Below, one piece after another: positions 27,296 through 36,800 of a stretch of DNA of 64,000 nt. The translations under genes were made by a program, and so were the position numbers. How positions within the stretch are numbered: the first letter of the stretch is position 1; every line of letters starts with the position of its first letter. Where the stretch lies: contig NZ_JAANOG010000008.1 of the NCBI RefSeq assembly GCF_019923745.1, positions 1-64,000 of the forward strand, in the 5' to 3' direction. The notes below the pieces were generated by a model, which was not told the DNA's origin, searched no databases, and saw only the letters and a list, made by a program, of their open reading frames with translations. The stretch comes from Aquirufa aurantiipilula. GTDB lineage: Bacteria; Bacteroidota; Bacteroidia; Cytophagales; Spirosomataceae.

Positions 27296-28612
27296 ATGAA
27301 GAGATATATCATTTTATTTGTTGCCTTATGGTTTGCTGCTTGTAAATCGGACAATCCCAATTACCAAGAAGAAGCCGCTAATCCTGAATTTTTGATTCGT
27401 TCAGAGGTTATGCTGACAGAAAGTATCATCCACGATATTTTTGCCCCACCCGTTTCTTCAAGAATTTACATGTATGCTAGTATTGCTGGATATGAGGCTG
27501 CTGTCCATGGGAATAAAGGGTATAAGTCTTTGGTCGGTCAATTGAATGGATTTGAAAAAGTAGCTCAACCGAAAGCAGGAGAGGAATATTGCTTTCCTTT
27601 AGCTTCTGTAAGAGCCTATTTGGCCGTTGGGAAAAAATTAACTTTTGCTCAAGAACTTTATGAAGAGTTTGATAAAAAACTTGAAGCAGATTATAAGAAA
27701 ATTGGTATACCGGATGATGTATATGAGAGGTCTATTGCATTTGGAGATTCCGTAGCAGAATCCATCATGAAATATGCTTCAAAAGATAATTATAAGCAAA
27801 CAAGAGGGTTTCGATTCACTGTAACAAATTTACCTGGAACATGGACACCGACGCCACCTGCTTATATCGATGCAGTTGAGCCATATTGGACGAAAATTAG
27901 ACCAGCGGTATTGGATTCATCTTCTCAATTCAGAGCTCCTGAACCAAGTAAATTTGATTTAACAAAAGGAAGCCCCTATCACAAGGAGGTCATGCAGGCT
28001 TATGAAACGGTAAAAAATCTAACGAATGAACAACGTGATATTGCCAATTTTTGGGATTGTAATCCGTTCAAAATGAACATTACTGGCCATGCCATGTTTG
28101 CGACTAAAAAGATGTCTCCTGGTGGACACTGGTTGGGGATTGCCGGCCAAGTTTCAAGACAATTAAAAAAGAACTATATACAAACTGCGGAGGCTTTTGC
28201 CTTAACTTCAATTGCTATTTTTGATGGTTTTATTTCTTGCTGGGATGAAAAATATCGTTCCATTCGAATTCGTCCAGAAACAGTAATTAATGCTTCAATC
28301 GATAAAACATGGATGCCTGTTTTACAAACGCCACCATTCCCAGAATACACTTCTGGTCATAGCACGATCTCTCGGTCAGCTGCTGTTGTTTTGACGGAAC
28401 TTTACGGAGATAATGTTGCTTTCAATGATTCCACCGAAATTCCTTATGGTTTACCACCAAGAAAATTCACTTCATTTACTCAGGCATCAGATGAGGCTTC
28501 CATTAGTCGACTTTATGGAGGGATTCACTTTTGGCCAGCATTGGATGAAGGGGCAAAACAAGGACAAAAAGTAGGGTCTTGGTTGATTCAAAGTATTAAG
28601 ACACATGAGTAA
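27296..28612 (+). CDS. Vanadium-dependent haloperoxidase/PAP2-related lipoprotein
   Basis: 438 residues. The start at 27296 yields a lipoprotein signal (ILFVALWFAACKSD, lipobox Cys at 15), so it is membrane anchored. The PAP2/haloperoxidase oxyanion-binding motifs are present: KYRSIRIRPET, FPEYTSGHSTISRSAA, and SRLYGGIHFWPALDEG with the catalytic histidine. Relatives bind vanadate (haloperoxidases) or act as phosphatases; which applies here cannot be told by eye. The stop overlaps the start of the haemoglobin gene by 8 bases. The open frame extends upstream, but those residues disrupt the signal. Confidence 0.85.
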   Translation: MKRYIILFVALWFAACKSDNPNYQEEAANPEFLIRSEVMLTESIIHDIFAPPVSSRIYMYASIAGYEAAVHGNKGYKSLVGQLNGFEKVAQPKAGEEYCFPLASVRAYLAVGKKLTFAQELYEEFDKKLEADYKKIGIPDDVYERSIAFGDSVAESIMKYASKDNYKQTRGFRFTVTNLPGTWTPTPPAYIDAVEPYWTKIRPAVLDSSSQFRAPEPSKFDLTKGSPYHKEVMQAYETVKNLTNEQRDIANFWDCNPFKMNITGHAMFATKKMSPGGHWLGIAGQVSRQLKKNYIQTAEAFALTSIAIFDGFISCWDEKYRSIRIRPETVINASIDKTWMPVLQTPPFPEYTSGHSTISRSAAVVLTELYGDNVAFNDSTEIPYGLPPRKFTSFTQASDEASISRLYGGIHFWPALDEGAKQGQKVGSWLIQSIKTHE

Positions 28613-28997
28613 AAGTGATATAAATACAAAAGAAGATATCAAGATATTTGTCAATGCTTTTTATAAAAGTATGACATCAGACGACTTGGTAGGTCATATT
28701 TTTCTAGACGTCATGCACGTAGACTGGGATCATCATTTGCCTAAAATGTATGACTTTTGGGAAATGCTTTTATTGGATGGCCATTCTTACAAAGGTGCAC
28801 CCATGCAACCACATTTATTGGTGAACCAAATTGTACCTTTGACAAAAGCCCACTTTGAGCATTGGATAGCTCTATTTACCCAAACCATCGATGCTTTATT
28901 TGAAGGCCCCAAAGCGGAGGAAGCAAAAACCAAAGCTTTCAATATTGCCCAAACTTGGGCCTATAAGTTTGATTATATGAATAAGCTGGATAAATAA
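28605..28997 (+). CDS. Group III truncated haemoglobin
   Basis: 130-residue 2-over-2 globin. The FVNAFYKSMTSDDLVGHIF segment, the central YDFWEMLLLDGHSYKGAPMQPH and the LTKAHFEHWIALFTQTIDALFEG stretch, where the His of AHFEHW is the proximal haem ligand, are those of the trHbP (group III) family. Likely cytoplasmic, binding O2 or handling NO/peroxide. Translationally coupled to the haloperoxidase-like gene, which suggests a linked redox role (inference). Confidence 0.92.
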   Translation: MSKSDINTKEDIKIFVNAFYKSMTSDDLVGHIFLDVMHVDWDHHLPKMYDFWEMLLLDGHSYKGAPMQPHLLVNQIVPLTKAHFEHWIALFTQTIDALFEGPKAEEAKTKAFNIAQTWAYKFDYMNKLDK

Positions 28998-29056
28998 AGT
29001 GATTATCGATTAATTGAAGAGTATAATTGGTTTTTTTCGCTTATTTTGAGGCATAA

Positions 29057-29095
29057 AACAACGTTGGCAAGGTTTTAAACCTTGACAACGTTGTT
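29057..29095. terminator. Long inverted repeat, bidirectional terminator
   Basis: Outer arms AACAACGTTG/CAACGTTGTT (10 bp), one mismatch, inner arms CAAGGTTT/AAACCTTG (8 bp), almost no loop. It abuts the stop of the minus-strand acyltransferase-like gene and follows the haemoglobin gene by 59 bases. On the minus strand the stem runs into TTTT. The size and symmetry exceed what a terminator needs, so it might also be a dispersed palindromic element. Confidence 0.7.
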
Positions 29096-30180
29096 CACAA
29101 AGAAATATAAATTTTGTGCTTATCAAGCCAAACAGCAATCCAGCCAATGATTCCCAATACAACGAGGGAATTCACCAATTCAGCAATATTTTCTGTGATA
29201 TAAACTTTCTCTAAAAATCCTCCTACAAAAACAAAAGAGGCTTTGTTGAGCCATTGAGGACCTACGGATTCAAAAAATAAATAGATAAAAATGGAATTCT
29301 TTCCGAATGATAAAATATAATCTGGAGCAGGTAAAATGGCTTTGCTTCGTTCCCAATTCAGATAAAAAGCTGCCATCATCAAAGAAATCCAACCACCCGA
29401 AGCTAAGGTAAAAGAAAGAGTTGCAGTTCTTTTGATAATTGGAATACCAGCAAAATCAAGGCCATAGCCAACTAAGATTCCTAAAATTCCCAAACCTAGC
29501 AACGTGCGGATAACTATTTGGTGTGATGTGCTTCGATGGATGATTCGACCAATCAAAGCTCCCCATATGGTATGTGCAGCTGTAGGTATGCAGTTAATCG
29601 CAATCCAATGTCCCCCACTTAATTTGCCCATGAGTAACATATCCATGTACGATCCAAAATTCTTATCTGGTGTATAAGGTTCATTATAACCAGGGATATC
29701 ACTAAAGACGTATAAACTATGAGAAAGCAATAATAACAGTAAAGAAGCCGCTATTTGAAGAGGGATAGAAAATCGTAATAGAAAAAAGGCAATAATGGTG
29801 GTAACTGAGAGCTGGGTAAGTACATTCCATAATTCAAAAACCAATTTTTCTTTGCCCAAGCAATGCAGACCAGTTCCAAATAAAAATAATAATAAAGAGC
29901 GTTTTAATACTTTTGGCCAAAGTGTTAAATAGGTATCTCCATTATCCAATCGTTTATATGTAGAAAAATATAAGGCAGCGCCTGCAATCATCATAAACCC
30001 GGGTTGAATTAAATCCCAGAAATGTAATCCTTGCCATTTAACATGGAAAAATTGAGTAATGATGAAATTGTCAGGGAAAAGTTTGTCCAGATTGTGGTAC
30101 AAATCAGTACTTTCCGCAGCAAGAAGAAAGAGGATAAAGCCTCTAAAATAATCGACGGATGGGATGCGCTTCGTAATCAT
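29095..30180 (-). CDS. HGSNAT/DUF5009-like membrane acyltransferase
   Basis: 361-residue polytopic membrane protein with about ten helices. The N-terminus RIPSVDYFRGFILFLLAAES and FHVKWQGLHFWDLIQPGFMMIAGAAL are like the heparan-alpha-glucosaminide N-acetyltransferase/DUF5009 group, in which the early histidine region is thought to carry acetyl groups across the membrane. Substrate would be a periplasmic sugar. It diverges from the GHMP kinase gene with a 78-base gap. Confidence 0.75.
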   Translation of the reverse strand: MITKRIPSVDYFRGFILFLLAAESTDLYHNLDKLFPDNFIITQFFHVKWQGLHFWDLIQPGFMMIAGAALYFSTYKRLDNGDTYLTLWPKVLKRSLLLFLFGTGLHCLGKEKLVFELWNVLTQLSVTTIIAFFLLRFSIPLQIAASLLLLLLSHSLYVFSDIPGYNEPYTPDKNFGSYMDMLLMGKLSGGHWIAINCIPTAAHTIWGALIGRIIHRSTSHQIVIRTLLGLGILGILVGYGLDFAGIPIIKRTATLSFTLASGGWISLMMAAFYLNWERSKAILPAPDYILSFGKNSIFIYLFFESVGPQWLNKASFVFVGGFLEKVYITENIAELVNSLVVLGIIGWIAVWLDKHKIYISL

Positions 30181-30231
30181 CGATAGTATTTAAGTGTTTC
30201 AAAGGTAAGGTATTTTTTTAAATCTAATTTG

Positions 30232-30239
30232 TACTTTTG
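30232..30239 (+). promoter_or_regulatory. Candidate -7 box for the GHMP kinase operon
   Basis: TACTTTTG matches the Bacteroidota TAnnTTTG consensus exactly and lies 19 bases before the ATG at 30259. No clear -33 TTG is visible. Confidence 0.45.
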
Positions 30240-30258
30240 TTATACATTAAAATTTAGC

Positions 30259-31335
30259 ATGATTGTTTCTACTCCCGGCCGGATTTGCTTGTTTGGCGAA
30301 CATCAAGATTATTTAGGATTACCTGTTATTGCAGCAGCAATTTCGAAAAGAATACAAATGAAGGGCCAATTTCGAGCAGATAAAACTGTTCGTTTTTCCT
30401 TACCAGACATGGATGCTGTCGAGGAATTTGAATTGGATTTTCCTTTAACATATACCAAAGAGCGTGATTATTTCAAAAGTGTATGCAATGTATTGCACCG
30501 TAAAGGTCACTCCCTAGCTAAGGGTCTAGAAATTGAAGTTAGAGGAAACATTCCTATCAATTCAGGTACTTCCAGTTCTTCTGCCCTGATTGTTTCTTGG
30601 GTCAAGTTCTTGTGTGAAATGTACCAAATACCTGCAACCCAAAAAGAAATAGGAGAAATAACCTATGAAGCAGAAGTTTTGGAATTTACGGAACCAGGTG
30701 GAATGATGGATCAATATTCTACTGCAGTAGGTAATGTGATTTTTTTGGAAAGTAAACCCAAAATAGCCATTGAAACCTATGCCCGAGATTTAGGAACTTT
30801 TGTTTTGGGAGATTCTTTGGAAGCTAAAGATACTTTAAAGATTTTAGCCCATGTGAAGTTTGGAATGTTGAGTGGATTGGAGAAAATTCAACAAGTAAAC
30901 CCGGATTTTGAATTAGAAAAAGCAACGTTAGATGATTGTTTAAGCTATCAGCCTATCTTGACTGAGGCTGAATGGGTATTGTTGAAAGCCAATATCTCCG
31001 ATCGCGATATTTTATTGGAAGCAAAATTAATGTTTGAAGGTAAAACGGAGTGGAGTGACGAAAAATTGGGCGACTTGTTGAACCGTCACCAGGTAAACCT
31101 TAGAGAGCATAAGAAAATATCAACATCAAAAATTGATCGAATGATACAGGCTTCTCTGGAAGCTGGGGCATTAGGAGCTAAAATTAATGGCTCTGGTGGA
31201 GGAGGTTGTATGTTTGCATATGCCCCTGTTCACCCCGAGAAAGTAGTAGAAGCGATAGAAAAAGAAGGAGGAAAGGCCTACATCATACGGGTAGACGAAG
31301 GTACTAAAGTGGAAAAAGAAAGTTTGTTTTATTAA
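30259..31335 (+). CDS. GHMP family sugar kinase (galactokinase-like)
   Basis: 358 residues. STPGRICLFGEHQDYLGLPV at the N-terminus resembles the galactokinase substrate motif; GNIPINSGTSSSSALIVSW is the GHMP phosphate-binding loop; AKINGSGGGGCMFAY is motif 3. It should phosphorylate a sugar at C1. The next gene, 8 bases on, is a sugar-1-phosphate nucleotidyltransferase-like protein, so the pair could make an NDP-sugar from a free sugar. I cannot tell the sugar, so galK is not assigned. The ATG at 30259 is chosen over a TTG at 30229. Confidence 0.8.
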   Translation: MIVSTPGRICLFGEHQDYLGLPVIAAAISKRIQMKGQFRADKTVRFSLPDMDAVEEFELDFPLTYTKERDYFKSVCNVLHRKGHSLAKGLEIEVRGNIPINSGTSSSSALIVSWVKFLCEMYQIPATQKEIGEITYEAEVLEFTEPGGMMDQYSTAVGNVIFLESKPKIAIETYARDLGTFVLGDSLEAKDTLKILAHVKFGMLSGLEKIQQVNPDFELEKATLDDCLSYQPILTEAEWVLLKANISDRDILLEAKLMFEGKTEWSDEKLGDLLNRHQVNLREHKKISTSKIDRMIQASLEAGALGAKINGSGGGGCMFAYAPVHPEKVVEAIEKEGGKAYIIRVDEGTKVEKESLFY

Positions 31336-31343
31336 TACTAGAC

Positions 31344-32210
31344 ATGAAAAAGAGATTATTGATTTTAGCAGGTGGAATGGCTTCTCGAATGAAGAAAGCC
31401 TTGTCGGAGGGTAGTGATTTAGATCCTAATTTGGTCGCACAAGCCAATTCAGTAACCAAAGGAATGATTCAGGTAGGGAAGAATGGGAAGACATTAATTG
31501 ATTATCAATTATATAATGCACATTTGGCAGGGATTGAGGAAGTGATGCTTTTGTTGCATCCTACGGATCAAGTAACTCAACAATATTGCGAAGACTTAAT
31601 GTCTCGTTACGCATGTTGGGGATTGACCATAGTGTTTGCCCGTCAACAAATACCTGCTGACCGTGAAAAACCCGCTGGAACTGCAGATGCGGTTTATCAA
31701 GCATTGATGCAACATGCAGATTGGCAAAGTGGGCGAGTGATTGTATGTAATTCTGATAATCTTTATTCGGTAAATGCCTTGAAAACACTTTGGTCTACAG
31801 ATCATGCTCAAGCCTTAATTTCCTATCATCGGGATAGTTTATTGTATCCAGCAGAAAGAATTTCAGCCTTTGCTCTTATACGTACTGATGCTGAAGGGTT
31901 TTTGTTGGAGATTATAGAGAAGCCTACTGCACAGCAGGCAGAAGAACTGATGACACAGCAGGGTCGACTAGGTGTCAGCATGAATATTTTTGTATTTGAA
32001 GCATCTACTTTTTTACCTTATTTGGCCAAAACGCCTTTCCATCCGCTTAGAAACGAAAAGGAATTACCAACTTCAGTAGCACTTTTCGGAGAGGGTGAAG
32101 GCCAAGGTTTTTTTGCTATTCCTTTGGCAGAAAATGTACCTGATTTGACTTCCAAAGAAGACATCTTAGTAATGCAGAAATATTTGGAAGATACCTACGG
32201 CGATTTCTAA
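31344..32210 (+). CDS. NTP-transferase-domain sugar nucleotidyltransferase
   Basis: 288 residues. LLILAGGMASRMKKA at the N-terminus is a variant of the GGxGxRL nucleotide-binding motif. CNSDNLYS near residue 134 supplies the metal-binding aspartate, and EIIEKPT near 192 is the conserved product-binding segment. It is probably a nucleotidyl transfer partner of the upstream GHMP kinase. The loop between AGG and the Arg is unusual in lacking the GxGTRL consensus, and an insert (SEGSDLDPNLVAQANSVTKGM) follows, so activity with a standard substrate is not assured. Confidence 0.75.
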   Translation: MKKRLLILAGGMASRMKKALSEGSDLDPNLVAQANSVTKGMIQVGKNGKTLIDYQLYNAHLAGIEEVMLLLHPTDQVTQQYCEDLMSRYACWGLTIVFARQQIPADREKPAGTADAVYQALMQHADWQSGRVIVCNSDNLYSVNALKTLWSTDHAQALISYHRDSLLYPAERISAFALIRTDAEGFLLEIIEKPTAQQAEELMTQQGRLGVSMNIFVFEASTFLPYLAKTPFHPLRNEKELPTSVALFGEGEGQGFFAIPLAENVPDLTSKEDILVMQKYLEDTYGDF

Positions 32211-32295
32211 TCCAATTTTAAGGTTTATTTCCAATGGATTTTTTGGCATATCAATGAAGAATGCTGAAATGTAGGATCCATTCTATATATTTGGA

Positions 32296-32358
32296 ATTAA
32301 ATGGAGTATTTTAAAGAAAAAATAAGCTTTTGCTAATAATTTCCGTACTCCATTTAAT
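32296..32358. repeat. 13-bp inverted repeat with adjacent direct repeat before the GntP gene
   Basis: ATTAAATGGAGTA (32296-32308) and its exact complement TACTCCATTTAAT (32346-32358) are 37 bases apart. The right arm's ACTCCAT recurs at about 32361-32367, one to one-and-a-half helical turns on. This lies 20 bases upstream of the permease start: either an operator for a dimeric repressor or an mRNA structure. Confidence 0.6.
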
Positions 32359-32377
32359 CACTCCATAATAGAACTTT

Positions 32378-33691
32378 ATGACTATCGCTATTGTCGTTTT
32401 ATGTATTTGCCTTTTAGTTTTCTTGATTACCTATCAAAAGGTCAATGCGTTCATCGCATTTTTAATCATTAGTTTAACGACAGGTTATTTGCTAGGACTT
32501 CCACTTGGAGAATTAGCTAAGTCAGTACAAAAAGGTATCGGAGATACCCTAGGTTCATTGGTGACCATCATTGTATTGGGAGCCATGTTAGGAAAACTAG
32601 TCGCCAGTAGCGGAGCAGCTCAACAAATTTCAGGTAGTTTAATTCAAGCTTTTGGTCAAAAAAACATGGCTTGGGGTTTGATGCTTACCGGTTTTATTAT
32701 TGGTATACCTTTATTTTACAATGTTGGTTTTGTGTTGATGATACCTTTAATATTTGCCTTGGTTCATCAATTTAAATTACATCCTTTAGTTACCGGCATA
32801 CCTATGATGGCTTCCTTATCGGTTGCTCATGGATTTCTGCCACCACATCCTTCCCCCGCAGCTTTGGTTGCTCAATTTGATGCCAATATGGGGACTACTT
32901 TATTTTATGGAATCATTGTTTCTATACCTGCCATCATATGTGCAGGACCTATATTTTCCAAAACCTTAACTCATTTACCCATTCGGTCATTGAAAGCTTT
33001 TCAAGGAGAACCCATCCCTGAATCTCAATTACCCAGCCGAACTTCTAGTTTCATAACAGCTTTATTTCCTGTTTTTCTTTTGGTAGTAACTACATTGGCG
33101 GATTTGAAAATTGATAAAAGTTCGGCATTGACACCATTAATTCATTTAATTGCTGATCCGTCCATGGTCATGTTGATTGCCATTTGCGTTGCGACATATA
33201 CCTTGGGTTTGAGATTAGGTAAAAAAATGGAAGAAATCATGGTCATATATACTGATGCGGTAAAAGACGTGGCCATGATATTATTAATTATTGCTGGTGC
33301 AGGTTCATTGAAAGAGGTATTATTGGTATCAGGGGTTAGTAAAGAAATAGCAGGATACCTGCAAACATTACCTTTTCCTCCTTTGGTATTGGGATGGCTA
33401 ATGGCAGCTATTATTCGCGTATGCGTGGGTTCAGCCACGATTGCAGGCTTAACGGCAGCTGGCATGATTTACCCGATTGTATCTACAGGATTAGTAAATC
33501 CTAACTTAATGGTATTGAGTATTGGCGCAGGAAGCCTGATGTTTTCCCATGTCAATGATACGGGCTTCTGGTTATTTAAAGAATACTTTAACCTCTCAGT
33601 AAAAGAGACGATTCGCTCGTGGTCGCTCATGGAAAGTATCGTCTCTATAGTAGGTCTAATCGGGGTACTCGTTTTAAATCAATTTATTTAA
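32378..33691 (+). CDS. GntP family gluconate-type H+ symporter
   Basis: 437-residue inner-membrane permease with about 12 hydrophobic helices. GIPLFYNVGFVLMIPLIF and HGFLPPHPSPAALVAQF are characteristic of the gluconate permease (GntP) family, as is the C-terminal HVNDTGFWLFKEYF. Likely cargo is gluconate or a related sugar acid. A 13-bp inverted repeat lies just upstream. The separate promoter region (167 bases) suggests independent control from the kinase/nucleotidyltransferase pair. Confidence 0.88.
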   Translation: MTIAIVVLCICLLVFLITYQKVNAFIAFLIISLTTGYLLGLPLGELAKSVQKGIGDTLGSLVTIIVLGAMLGKLVASSGAAQQISGSLIQAFGQKNMAWGLMLTGFIIGIPLFYNVGFVLMIPLIFALVHQFKLHPLVTGIPMMASLSVAHGFLPPHPSPAALVAQFDANMGTTLFYGIIVSIPAIICAGPIFSKTLTHLPIRSLKAFQGEPIPESQLPSRTSSFITALFPVFLLVVTTLADLKIDKSSALTPLIHLIADPSMVMLIAICVATYTLGLRLGKKMEEIMVIYTDAVKDVAMILLIIAGAGSLKEVLLVSGVSKEIAGYLQTLPFPPLVLGWLMAAIIRVCVGSATIAGLTAAGMIYPIVSTGLVNPNLMVLSIGAGSLMFSHVNDTGFWLFKEYFNLSVKETIRSWSLMESIVSIVGLIGVLVLNQFI

Positions 33692-33897
33692 TGGGGAATT
33701 TGCAATTTTTTAATAAAAAATAGAGTAGATTTTATTTCTCCCGGAAAAATTCAAAATCAAATTTTGCTGTATTGCGCTTTTAGGGGCTTTTTCGCTTGCA
33801 AACTTCTGTTTATGCGCAATTTTCTTTGGTATCTATTGGAAAATTTATAATTTGCCAAAGTTTTCAAATTATTTTTTCATTAAATAAACTAATCAAC
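33692..33897. other. Upstream region of the first SusC gene
   Basis: 206 AT-rich bases. The last ~35 bases before the ATG (ttattttttcattaaataaactaatcaac) resemble the leader of the second SusC gene at 38700-38731, suggesting a shared 5' untranslated element. A TATAATTTG near 33849 is a degenerate -7 box. Confidence 0.4.
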
Positions 33898-36800
33898 ATG
33901 AAAAAACTCTTACTAGTGATGGCACTAGTAACGACTGCGTGCAGTTCGTTGCTAGCCCAATCAAGGGTGGTTACCGGTAAAGTAACTGCTTCAGAGGATG
34001 GCACAGCGCTACCAGGCGTTAGTGTTAGCCTTAAAGGTACCTCACGTGGTGTTACTACCACGGCTGATGGTTCTTACAAAATCAGTGTTGACAATGGAGC
34101 GGCTCTTCAGTTCTCCTTTGTTGGTTACAAGCCTCAAACAATTACTGTTGGAAGTCAAAGCACGATTAATGTTGTGTTAGTAACGGATGCAGCGGAATTG
34201 AGCGAAGTAGTAGTAACAGCCTTAGGTTTAACTCGTACCAAAAACTCATTACCTTATGCTGCTCAGCAGGTTAAAGGAGATGAATTAACACGTGTTAGAT
34301 CAGGTAATGCATTTTCTGCTTTGTCAGGTAAAGTAGCAGGTCTTCAAATTATCCAAGGTAATGCGATTGGTGGTTCAACCAACGTGGTTATTCGTGGTAA
34401 TAAGTCCTTGACTGGTAACAACCAGGCTTTATTTGTTGTGGATGGTGTGCCGGTAGATAATACTAACAAAAACACAGGTAACCAACAAACTGGTCGTGGT
34501 GGTTATGACTACGGTAACGCGGCAGCAGATATTAACCCAGATGATATCGAGTCTATGACGGTATTGAAAGGTGCAGCTGCAACAGCTCTTTACGGTTCTC
34601 GTGCATCGAATGGTGTTATCATGATTACTTCTAAGAAAGCGAAGAAAGGTTTAGGTTTGACAGTTAATGCTGGTTTAACAGTAGGTACTATCGACAAATC
34701 TACTTTTGCTACTTACCAAAACCAATATGGTGCTGGTTATTCAGATCCATATCAAAAAGATGGTTTCTTGTATTTTGATGCTAACGGTGATGGTACTAAA
34801 GATTTAGTTATCAATACAGCGGAAGATGCTTCATATGGTACTAAATTCAACCCTTCTTTAATGGTTTACCAATGGGATTCATTTGATCCAGCAGGTCCAA
34901 ACTATTTGAAAGCTAAGCCTTATGTAGCTGCAACTAATACGCCAGCTAAATTTTATGAGACTGCTATTTCTAATAACGTAAACGTTCAATTAGATGGAGC
35001 TACCGATCAAGGTACTTTCAAATTAGGTTATACACGTAATGATGAGCGTGGTACTTTACCAAACTCAAACGTGACTAAAAATATCATGAACTTGGCTGGT
35101 TCTTACAATATCTCTAAGAAAGTTACAGCATCTGCTGCAGCTAACTTCTCAGTTATTGAAGGAAAAGGTCGTTATGGTTCTGGATATAGTGGTTTGAACG
35201 TAAACCAAAACTTCCGTCAATGGTATCAAACTAACGTGGATATCTTAGAGCAAAAAGAAGCTTATTTCAGAAATCAACAAAACGTAACTTGGAACTGGTC
35301 TGATCCTTCATCAGCAGCTGGTTTGAAGCCAATTTACACAGATAACTACTACTGGACTCGTTACCAAAACTACCAGAACGATACTCGTTCTCGTCTTTTC
35401 GGAAACGCGATGGTAAACTACAAAGCAGCTGACTTCTTGAATTTCATGGGTCGTGTAACTGTAGATACTTACAATGAATTCCAAGAGGAGCGTATTGCAG
35501 TAGGTAGCCAAGGTGTTCCTTCATACAGCCGTTTCGATCGTACTTTCCAAGAGCTTAACTACGATTTGATGGGTAACTTTGATAAGGAAATTTTAACTGG
35601 CTTAAACTTAAAAGCATTAGCTGGTTTGAACTTACGTAAATCGTATATCCGTTCTATCTCAGCATCTACTAACGGTGGTTTGATCGTACCAGGTTTATAT
35701 TCTATCGCTAACTCTAGAGGTACAGTATCTGCTCCAGGTGAAAACTACAACCCACGTGAGGTATTTGGTGTATTCGGAGGTTTGACTTTGACTTACAAAG
35801 ATTTCTTAACGTTAGATGGAACTATCCGTCAGGATAAGTCTTCTACTTTGCCAGTAGCTAACAACGCTTATTTATACTATGCTGGTTCAGCTAGTTGGTT
35901 ATTCTCTCACCACATTGAAGATCTTCCTTGGTTGACTTCAGGTAAATTGAGAATGAACTATGCAACAGTAGGTAATGATGCTCCTTGGGGATCTATCAGA
36001 AACGTATATGACAAACCAGATCCATTTGGTTCAACTATCTTGTTCTCTGCTCCTTCAACTCAGAATAATCCTTTCTTGAAACCAGAGCAAACTCAAAGTA
36101 AAGAGATTGGTTTGGAAATGGCATTCTTGCAAAATCGTTTAGGCTTTGACTTTACTTATTACCACACGAATACATTAGACCAAATCTTACCTGCATCGGT
36201 TTCTTCTGCAACAGGTTTCTCTAGTACATTCGTAAACGCAGGTAATATCGAAAACAAAGGTTTTGAAGTTAGCTTATATGCTAGCCCAATCAAAACAGCT
36301 GATTTCTCTTGGAACGTAAATGTAAACTGGACCAAGAACAGCAGTTTAGTATTAAGCTTATATAACGACAGCAAGAACTTACAATTGGCTACTTTCCAAG
36401 GTGGTGTTAGTTTAAATGCTACGGTCGGTCAGCCTTATGGTATCTTACAAGGTAAAACTTGGAAGACTTTAAATGGTGAAAAATTGGTAAAAGCCAATGG
36501 ACGATATGATGTAACATCAACTACAACCAACAACATTGGTAATGTGAATCCAGATTGGATCGGTGGTATCAATAACTCATTCAAGTATAAGAATGTAACA
36601 TTGAATTTCTTAATTGATATGAAGCGTGGTGGTAGTGTATTCTCTTTGGATCAATACTACGGTCAAGCAACAGGTGTTTATCCTGAGTCAGTTGTTATCA
36701 ACGACAAAGGAAATCCATCTCGTTCACCAATTGCTGAAGGTGGTGGTGTGATTATGCCAGGTGTTAAAGCTGATGGTACTCCTAATACAACTCGTGTAGA

